In this document: piece by piece, positions 58,439 to 64,000 of the stretch
Numbering within the stretch: the first letter of the stretch is position 1
Layout of the letters: every line of letters starts with the position of its first letter
NCBI GenBank assembly: GCA_030407505.1
Contig: JASDDH010000010.1
Location: forward strand, 45,782 to 109,781
DNA length: 64,000 bases
Source of the DNA: Planococcus sp. APC 4015
Lineage (GTDB): Bacteria > Actinomycetota > Actinomycetes > Actinomycetales > Microbacteriaceae
Direction: 5' to 3'
The notes under the pieces: generated by a model
Seen by the model: the letters and a program-made list of their open reading frames with translations, nothing else
The model's database searches: none
What the model was told of the DNA's origin: nothing
Position numbers and translations under genes: made by a program

Positions 58439-59463
58439 CGACCGACCTGGAGACATCCGAGCACACGACGGCCCCGGGGCTGGGGGCGCGCTACAGCACG
58501 TTCCTGAGCCGTCGGGCCTCGTTCCTGCCGACCTTCGCGGCGATCGCGATCCTCATCGTGCTGCTGGTCGGCGCGCAGATGCAGTTCGGCAACTTCCTGA
58601 CTGCGCGCAACATGTCGGCACTGCTCCTGGACAACGCGTACCTCGTCGTCCTCGCCGTCGGCATGACGTTCGTGATCCTCACGGGAGGCATCGACCTCTC
58701 GGTCGGGTCGGTCATGGCTTTCACCGGCATCCTCGGCGCGAGCCTGCTCTCGCAAGGCGTTCCGGTGTGGATCGCGGTGCCGGCGATGCTCGCCGGTGGC
58801 GCCGTCATCGGGCTGTTGATCGGGGTGCTCGTGCAGCAGTTCGACGTGCAGCCGTTCATCGCATCCTTGGCGGGCCTGTTCCTGGCCCGAGGTCTCGCGT
58901 TCGTCGTGAGCCTCGCCTCCATCAAGGTGGAGGACCCGGCCGTGCTCTGGCTGCAGCGCACGCGCATCACCGTCGGCGAGTGGTACATCACGCCGACCGG
59001 GATCATCGCCCTGCTCACCGTCGCCCTGGCCGTCTTCGTGCTGCACTGGACCCGGTTCGGCCGCACGATCTACGCGATCGGCGGCGGCGAGCAGTCCGCG
59101 CGCTTGATGGGGCTGAAGGTGGCGCGCACGAAGATCCTCGTCTACGTGATCAGCGGCGTCTGCGGCGGCCTCGCGGGCCTGCTGCTCACCGCCTACTCGG
59201 GAGCCGGCTACCCGCGCAACGGGATCGGCACCGAACTGGATGCCATCGCGGCGGTCGTGATCGGCGGCACACTGCTCACGGGCGGCACGGGCTACGTGCT
59301 CGGGTCGCTGGTCGGGGTTCTCGTGTACGGGACGATCAAGAAGGTCATCTCGTTCCTCGGCGCCGAGCAGTCGTGGACGCAGATCATCATCGGCATCCTG
59401 CTTCTGCTGTTCATCGTGGTGCAGCGCGGCATCGTCGCCCGATCGAACCGGCGAAGGCGATAG
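58435..59463 (+). CDS. sugar ABC transporter permease 2 (YjfF type)
   Basis: The 342-residue permease has the same motif GMTFVILTGGIDLSVGSVMA and VVIGGTLLTGGTGYVLGSLVG near the C-terminus. Two different permeases with one YtfQ-type binding protein and one double ATPase is the YtfQRT-YjfF arrangement. The N-terminal tail is hydrophilic. Confidence 0.94.
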   Translation: MTTDLETSEHTTAPGLGARYSTFLSRRASFLPTFAAIAILIVLLVGAQMQFGNFLTARNMSALLLDNAYLVVLAVGMTFVILTGGIDLSVGSVMAFTGILGASLLSQGVPVWIAVPAMLAGGAVIGLLIGVLVQQFDVQPFIASLAGLFLARGLAFVVSLASIKVEDPAVLWLQRTRITVGEWYITPTGIIALLTVALAVFVLHWTRFGRTIYAIGGGEQSARLMGLKVARTKILVYVISGVCGGLAGLLLTAYSGAGYPRNGIGTELDAIAAVVIGGTLLTGGTGYVLGSLVGVLVYGTIKKVISFLGAEQSWTQIIIGILLLLFIVVQRGIVARSNRRRR

Positions 59464-59505
59464 CGCCGCGCGGGGGTGAGCCGCGTGCCCGGGTACGGCA
59501 GGCAG

Positions 59506-59511
59506 GATAAT
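59506..59511 (+). promoter_or_regulatory. -10 element, leaderless start of the second ATPase gene
   Basis: GATAAT, six bases (GGCGGG), then ATG. This would give the second ATPase and its LacI gene their own transcript. Confidence 0.45.
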
Positions 59512-59517
59512 GGCGGG

Positions 59518-61035
59518 ATGACACCCGGCGTCCGGCCTCTCCTCGAGCTGACCGGCGCGACTGTGCGTTTCGGGGCGGATGCCGTGATCGACGACGTCGA
59601 CTTCCGGCTGTTCCCCGGCGAGGTGCACTCGCTGATGGGCGAGAACGGGGCGGGCAAGTCCACGCTGATCAAGGCCATCACCGGCGCACTGCCCCTGAGC
59701 ACGGGCGTCCTGATGCTGGGCGGCGAGGTCGTGACGTTCTCGTCGCCCCATGATGCCCAGCAGGCGGGGATCAGCACGGTCTACCAGGAGATCGATCTGC
59801 TGCCGAACCTCTCGGTGGCCGAGAACATCCTCCTCGGGCGCGAACCGCGCCGGTTCGGCGCCATCGACTGGCGCACCACGCGGTCGCGGGCGGCGGCCGT
59901 CCTCGCCGACCTCGGGCTCGACATCGACCCGGCCTCCATACTGGGCACCCACTCGCTCGCCGTGCAGCAGCTCGTCGCCATCGCGCGGGCCATATCGACC
60001 GACGTCCGCGTGCTGGTGCTCGACGAACCCACGTCGAGCCTCGACCTCGACGAGGTGGCCGAGCTCTTCCGAGTCGTGCGCGACCTCAAGGAGCGCGGAG
60101 TCGCGATCCTTTTCGTGTCGCACTTCCTCGACCAGGTCTACGAGCTGTGCGACCGGGTGACGGTGCTGCGCGACGGCCGGTTCGTCGGCGAGTACCTCAC
60201 GAAGGAGCTCCTGCGCATCGACCTCGTGCAGGCGATGCTCGGCCGTGCCGCCACGATCATCGCCGCCCCGCCGACGGCATCCGTCGACGACGACGACGAA
60301 GCCGTCCTCTCCGCCCGCGGCGTGACGGCGGGCTCGGGCATCGTCGACGCCGACATCGATCTGTTCGAGGGTGACGTCCTCGGGGTCGCCGGCCTGCTGG
60401 GCTCGGGGCGCACCGAGCTCGCGCGGGCGATCGCCGGCATCGATCGCCTCGACAGCGGGGTGGTGCGCATCACCGGCAAACCGGGCTCGCCGCACAGTCC
60501 GCGGTCGGCGATGTCGCTGGGCATCGTCTATTCGTCGGAGAACCGCCGCACCGACGGCATCATCAGCCACCTCAGCGTGCTCGACAACATCACTCTCGCC
60601 CTCCAGGCCGACCGCGGGGTCGCCCGACGCATCCCCTCGGCCCGCAGGCGCGAGCTGGCGGCGAGCTGGGTGGACGCGCTCGACATCCGCCCGCCCGATC
60701 TCGACCGCCCCGCCGGCACCCTGTCGGGAGGCAACCAGCAGAAGGTGCTGCTGGCACGACTGCTCGCGCTGTCGCCCCGGGTGCTGCTGCTGGACGAACC
60801 CACCCGCGGCATCGACGTCGGCGCGAAGGTCGAGATCCAGAACCTCGTGGGCGAGATGGCCGCCAACGGCCTGTCGGTGATGTTCATCTCGGCCGAGCTC
60901 GAAGAGGTGCTGCGGGTCTCGACGCGCGTGGCGATCCTGCGGGAGGGTCGCCTCGTGAGCGTGCTGCCGTCCGAGGACCTCACCGTCGACTCGCTCCTGG
61001 CCCTCGTCGCGCAGCCGGACGGACTCGATGACTGA
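59518..61035 (+). CDS. second sugar ABC transporter ATPase (two NBDs), paralogue of the first
   Basis: The 505-residue protein is a close paralogue of the ATPase at 55851: Walker A GENGAGKST, VLVLDEPTSSLD, degenerate GLLGSGRTE, LSGGNQQK and VLLLDEPTRGIDVG are all present. It has no permease or binding-protein genes of its own here, so it may serve the same permeases under other conditions or a transporter elsewhere. It overlaps the LacI gene by 8 bases and may be made from a leaderless transcript starting at its own promoter. Confidence 0.92.
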   Translation: MTPGVRPLLELTGATVRFGADAVIDDVDFRLFPGEVHSLMGENGAGKSTLIKAITGALPLSTGVLMLGGEVVTFSSPHDAQQAGISTVYQEIDLLPNLSVAENILLGREPRRFGAIDWRTTRSRAAAVLADLGLDIDPASILGTHSLAVQQLVAIARAISTDVRVLVLDEPTSSLDLDEVAELFRVVRDLKERGVAILFVSHFLDQVYELCDRVTVLRDGRFVGEYLTKELLRIDLVQAMLGRAATIIAAPPTASVDDDDEAVLSARGVTAGSGIVDADIDLFEGDVLGVAGLLGSGRTELARAIAGIDRLDSGVVRITGKPGSPHSPRSAMSLGIVYSSENRRTDGIISHLSVLDNITLALQADRGVARRIPSARRRELAASWVDALDIRPPDLDRPAGTLSGGNQQKVLLARLLALSPRVLLLDEPTRGIDVGAKVEIQNLVGEMAANGLSVMFISAELEEVLRVSTRVAILREGRLVSVLPSEDLTVDSLLALVAQPDGLDD

Positions 61036-62065
61036 GCCGGGCGGACTCACCACCGAGGACGGCTCGGCGCGCGCAGCGAACATCTTCGACGTCGCACGCC
61101 TGGCCGGAGTGTCGCATCAGACGGTCTCGCGGGTGATCAACGACCTGCCGAACGTGCGTCCTGCGACACGGGCACGGGTGGAGCACGCGATCGCGCAGCT
61201 GCGGTACAGCCCGTCGCCCGCGGCGCGCGCCCTCGTCACCCGGCGCACCCGCACGATCGGTCTCGTCACGCCCGGGGCATTGGACTTCGGCCCGACCTCG
61301 ATCGCGATGCACTTCAACTTCGCCGCTCGGGCTGCACGCTACAACGTCGACTCGGTCAGCGGCCTCGACACCGACCCGGCGGCGGTGCGGGGAGTTATCG
61401 AGGGCCTGCTGCGCCAGCGGGTCGATGCGATCGTGCTCGTCGTCGTCGACGTCGGCGTGCTCGAGATCGTGCGCGGGCTCGATCTCAGCGTGCCCGTCGT
61501 CGCGGCGGCCGCCACCTCGCGACGCAGCCCCCTCATCGTGTCGATCGACCAGTACCGCGGCGCGCGGTCGGCGGTGCGGCATCTGGCCGAGCTCGGGCAC
61601 ACCCGCATCCTGCACATCGCCGGACCGGCGCGTGCGGCGGACGCCCTCGAACGCGTGCGCGGCTGGCGCGACGAACTGGCCGCGCATCGGCTGGAGGCTG
61701 TCGAGCCGACCATCGGCGACTGGTCGGCCGCCAGCGGCCATCGCATCGGACAGACGCTCGACGTCGAGCCGGGCTCGGCGGTCTTCGTGGCCAACGACCA
61801 CATGGCGATCGGCGTGCTCTCGGCTCTGCGCGAACGCGGGCTGCGCGTGCCCGAGGACGTCAGCGTGGTCGGGTTCGACGATGTACCCGAGGCCGGCTAC
61901 CTGTATCCGGCGCTGACGACGGTGCGCCAGGACTTCGACACCCTCGGCGAGCTGATCATGCAGAAGGTGCTGATCGCCGTCGAAGAGCCCGACAGCGTCA
62001 CCGAGGACACCCCGATCCCCACCCACCTGATCGTGCGGCAGTCGACCTCGGCGCCGCTGCACTGA
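61028..62065 (+). CDS. LacI family regulator of the sugar importer
   Basis: The 345-residue protein has a LacI helix-turn-helix (NIFDVARLAGVSHQTVSRVINDLPN) and an effector-binding domain ending THLIVRQST. It overlaps the second ATPase gene and is cotranscribed with it. It is the best candidate to bind the three related sites at 54548-54672 and control the importer. Confidence 0.92.
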   Translation: MTEPGGLTTEDGSARAANIFDVARLAGVSHQTVSRVINDLPNVRPATRARVEHAIAQLRYSPSPAARALVTRRTRTIGLVTPGALDFGPTSIAMHFNFAARAARYNVDSVSGLDTDPAAVRGVIEGLLRQRVDAIVLVVVDVGVLEIVRGLDLSVPVVAAAATSRRSPLIVSIDQYRGARSAVRHLAELGHTRILHIAGPARAADALERVRGWRDELAAHRLEAVEPTIGDWSAASGHRIGQTLDVEPGSAVFVANDHMAIGVLSALRERGLRVPEDVSVVGFDDVPEAGYLYPALTTVRQDFDTLGELIMQKVLIAVEEPDSVTEDTPIPTHLIVRQSTSAPLH

Positions 62066-62069
62066 CGGT

Positions 62070-62285
62070 TCAGAGCGCGGCGATGCGGGCCTTCAGCTGG
62101 TCGAGCGTCGCGGGGTCGACCCGGCCGCCGGCCATCGTGAGCACGGTGGCCAGCGGCATCCCCTTCGCGAACCCGATCATGGGATGCGACGTCAGCCCGG
62201 GCGCGAGCTCGTCGACGATCGCGCGGGCGCGCGGATCGGCCAGCAGTTCGCCCACGGTCGTGGTCTCGAGATCGTAGGTGGCCAT
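62070..62285 (-). CDS. small helical domain protein
   Basis: The 71-residue protein starts MATYDLETTTVGELLADPRA and contains a SHPMIGFAKGMPLATVLTMAGG stretch. From memory it resembles a small C-terminal helical domain found at the end of some actinobacterial glycoside hydrolases, here as a free protein. It is 9 bases from the gluconokinase gene in the same direction, so the two are probably cotranscribed. Function unknown. Confidence 0.65.
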   Translation of the reverse strand: MATYDLETTTVGELLADPRARAIVDELAPGLTSHPMIGFAKGMPLATVLTMAGGRVDPATLDQLKARIAAL

Positions 62286-62294
62286 GTCAGTCCT

Positions 62295-62804
62295 TCACGG
62301 GGATCGGATGCCGGCGCGCCAGGCGGCGACCGCGGTGTCGACGATCTCGACAGGCGGCGGCGCCACATCGACGATCGCGCCGTTCTCGTCGCCGTCGAGC
62401 GGCTCGAGGGTGGCGAGCTGCGAGGCGAGCAGAGCCGGCGGCATGAAGTGGTCGGCGCGCCCCGTCATACGCTGCGTGAGCAGTTCGGGGGTGCCGTCGA
62501 GCTGCACGAAGAAGGCATCGGGCGCAGCGACGCGGATGGCGTCGCGATAACGGCGGCGCAGCGCCGAGCAGGCCACCACGGGCATGTCGCCGCGGGCGAT
62601 CGCGGCGGCCATGGCGGCGCCGACGGCAGCGAGCCACGGCATCCGGTCATCGTCGTCCAGGGGCGTGCCCGAGGCCATCTTGATCACGTTGGCCTCGGGA
62701 TGCAGATCGTCGGCGTCGAGGAAGAGCCCGCCGATCCGCGCGGCGAGCGCCGCGGCGATCGTGGACTTGCCGGCGCCCGAGACGCCCATGACGATGATCG
62801 ACAT
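62295..62804 (-). CDS. gntK: gluconokinase
   Basis: The 169-residue enzyme has the P-loop GVSGAGKST (7-15) followed by FLDADDLHPEANVIKMASGTPLDD, the gluconate-binding motif of the small gluconokinases, and a later ACSALRRRYRD. It phosphorylates D-gluconate to 6-phosphogluconate. The start at 62804 has GGAGGC close by (short spacing). No gluconate permease is adjacent. Confidence 0.92.
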   Translation of the reverse strand: MSIIVMGVSGAGKSTIAAALAARIGGLFLDADDLHPEANVIKMASGTPLDDDDRMPWLAAVGAAMAAAIARGDMPVVACSALRRRYRDAIRVAAPDAFFVQLDGTPELLTQRMTGRADHFMPPALLASQLATLEPLDGDENGAIVDVAPPPVEIVDTAVAAWRAGIRSP

Positions 62805-62817
62805 GCCTCCAGGGTAG

Positions 62818-63603
62818 TCAGCGACCCGAGGCGACGATCCGCGACGTGAGCTGATGCGCGTGGGCGAGCAGGGTGCGTCCGAGCTCGGCGAGCCGGTCGG
62901 GACCGAAGCGGAACTGCACACCGGTGAGGCTCAGCGCCCACTGCGGATGACCTTCGCGCGTGAAGACGGCCGCGCCGAGGCCGTAGCTGCCCTCGACGAT
63001 GAGACCGGAGTTGAGGGCGTAGCCGCGCTCGGTCGTCTCGCGCAGCCGGGCACGCAGCCGCGGCTCTGCGTGGGATGCCCCCCATTCCGCTGCGAAGCCG
63101 GGATGCCGCTCGAAGTAGGCGTCCACATCGTGGGGCGGCAGGAACGCGAGGATCGCGAGCCCGGCCGACGCGACGCCGAGCGGGAACCGCACGCCCTCGG
63201 AGAGCACGAACGACCGGATCGGGAAGCTCCCCTCCTCCCGCAGCAGGCACACCGTCTCGTCGCCCCGTCGCACAGACAGGAACGCGCTCTCTTCGGTGCG
63301 CACCGCGAGCGAGCGCACGATGTCGCGGGCGATCGGGGTGATGTCGTAGCGGGATGCCGCCACGGTGCCCATCAGGTAGAGCTCCGGCCCGGGCGTCCAG
63401 CGCCCGGTACGGTCGTCCTGATCGACCAGCCCCTCATGCTGCAGAGCCTGCAGCAGCCGGTGGGTCGTCGGGCGGGTCAGATCGGCGCGGCGCGAGAGCT
63501 CGGCCGACGGCATCCCGTCATCACCCGCCTGCGTCACCAGACGCAGCAGCCGCGCGGCGCGCGAGACCGACTGCGCGCCGGGGATCGTCGATCGGGTGTC
63601 CAC
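62818..63603 (-). CDS. IclR family transcriptional regulator
   Basis: The 261-residue protein has an N-terminal winged helix (ELSRRADLTRPTTHRLLQALQHEG) and a C-terminal effector domain (LAVRTEESAFLSV, GVASAGLAILAFLP, GLGAAVFTREG). It is divergent from a CoA-transferase gene and probably controls it, as PcaR-type IclR proteins do for beta-ketoadipate or ketoacid genes. The GTG at 63603 is chosen because longer frames run into the divergent gene; no ribosome-binding site is clear. Confidence 0.88.
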   Translation of the reverse strand: MDTRSTIPGAQSVSRAARLLRLVTQAGDDGMPSAELSRRADLTRPTTHRLLQALQHEGLVDQDDRTGRWTPGPELYLMGTVAASRYDITPIARDIVRSLAVRTEESAFLSVRRGDETVCLLREEGSFPIRSFVLSEGVRFPLGVASAGLAILAFLPPHDVDAYFERHPGFAAEWGASHAEPRLRARLRETTERGYALNSGLIVEGSYGLGAAVFTREGHPQWALSLTGVQFRFGPDRLAELGRTLLAHAHQLTSRIVASGR

Positions 63604-63709
63604 GATATGGACGTTACGGTGCTCGCGGTCCACATCGCAACCACCGGGGAGACGCCGCGACCGTTGCGCGGCATGCTTGTCGGGAGCACCGACGATGAAG
63701 GAGTCGCAC

Positions 63710-64000
63710 GTGATCGACAAGACCTGGACGTCGGCGGCCGAGGCCGTGGCCGACATCCCGGACGGCGCCTCGCTCGCCGTCGGAGGCTTCGGACTCTCGG
63801 GGAACCCCATCGCACTCATCGAGGCACTCCTCGCGCAGGGTACCGGCGACCTCAGCATCGTGAGCAATAACTGCGGTGTCGACGACTGGGGCCTCGGGGT
63901 GCTGCTGAACGCGAAGCGCATCCGCAAGATGACCTCGTCCTATGTCGGCGAGAACAAGGAGTTCGAGCGCCAGTTCCTCTCGGGCGAGCTCGAACTCGAG
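63710..64000 (+). CDS. CoA-transferase alpha subunit, partial at the window end
   Basis: Only the first 97 codons are in the window. The GGFGLSGNP motif (25-33) and SNNCGVDDWGLG (52-63) mark the alpha subunit of a 3-oxoacid or 3-oxoadipate CoA-transferase (ScoA/PcaI), which moves CoA from succinyl-CoA to a ketoacid. The GTG start has AAGGAG 7 bases upstream. The beta subunit would be expected just beyond the window. It is divergent from an IclR gene, probably its regulator. Confidence 0.88.
   Translation, partial: MIDKTWTSAAEAVADIPDGASLAVGGFGLSGNPIALIEALLAQGTGDLSIVSNNCGVDDWGLGVLLNAKRIRKMTSSYVGENKEFERQFLSGELELE

Noticed and set aside
58159..61083. A 974-codon minus-strand frame across the importer genes
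   Set aside because: It is antisense to two permeases and the second ATPase, with no domain pattern; a composition artefact of high-GC codon use.
1..64000. CRISPR arrays, insertion sequences, prophage genes and replication origins
   Set aside because: No regularly spaced repeats, transposase, integrase, phage structural genes, or origin-type repeat clusters were seen on reading both strands.

Overview
The window is about 70% G+C, almost fully coding, with short intergenic gaps, frequent 4-base gene overlaps and many GTG starts. The gene families (an actinobacterial Asp23/AmaP envelope-stress cluster, DUF2207, F420-type PPOX protein, DUF1990, MpaB-like DUF2236) point to a high-GC actinobacterium, most likely Microbacterium or a close Microbacteriaceae relative. 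This is inferred from gene content; no 16S gene is present. Many genes have a TANNNT or CANNNT hexamer exactly 6-7 bases before the start codon, which suggests widespread leaderless transcription.

Layout. 0.1-9.8 kb: a drug-efflux MFS gene with a divergent TetR regulator, an NAD-dependent epimerase, a four-repeat protein of unknown role, a LolA-like/ABC export operon, a DUF2207 membrane protein and a MarR regulator. 9.8-14.8 kb: an envelope-stress locus. An ECF sigma factor and a zinc-finger anti-sigma protein fused to an Asp23-like domain are transcribed away from a run of Asp23, DUF2273, DUF6286, AmaP and CsbD genes. 14.8-16.7 kb: L-serine ammonia-lyase and a small membrane protein. 16.7-30.6 kb: a 12-gene minus-strand operon with a divergent LacI repressor. 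It joins an ABC sugar importer to a cytoplasmic GH10-like glycosidase and a non-phosphorylative oxidation set (dehydrogenases, SMP-30 lactonase, IlvD/Edd dehydratase, semialdehyde dehydrogenase, tautomerase). 30.7-37.7 kb: a MerA-like flavoprotein, a TctABC tricarboxylate transporter and a divergent CitA/CitB-type two-component system.

37.7-46.2 kb: small or poorly known genes, including a PD-(D/E)XK nuclease-like protein and a run of small membrane proteins ending at a tRNA-Arg(ACG) gene. This is the most accessory-looking part. 46.2-52.1 kb: the L-arabinose operon araD-araB-araA-galM with a LacI-type regulator and a palindromic operator in front of araD. 52.2-54.5 kb: MpaB-like, epimerase and DUF1992 genes. 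54.5-62.1 kb: a second sugar ABC importer of the YtfQRT-YjfF type with three related operator-like sites upstream, an additional second ATPase and its own LacI regulator. 62.1-64 kb: a small detached domain protein, gluconokinase, an IclR regulator and the start of a CoA-transferase alpha subunit that runs off the window.

Overall the region is a carbohydrate-catabolism neighbourhood (hemicellulose sugars, arabinose, gluconate) around a stress-response island. Three LacI repressors each sit beside their probable targets, and candidate operators can be read from the sequence. I found no CRISPR array, insertion sequence, prophage or integrase.
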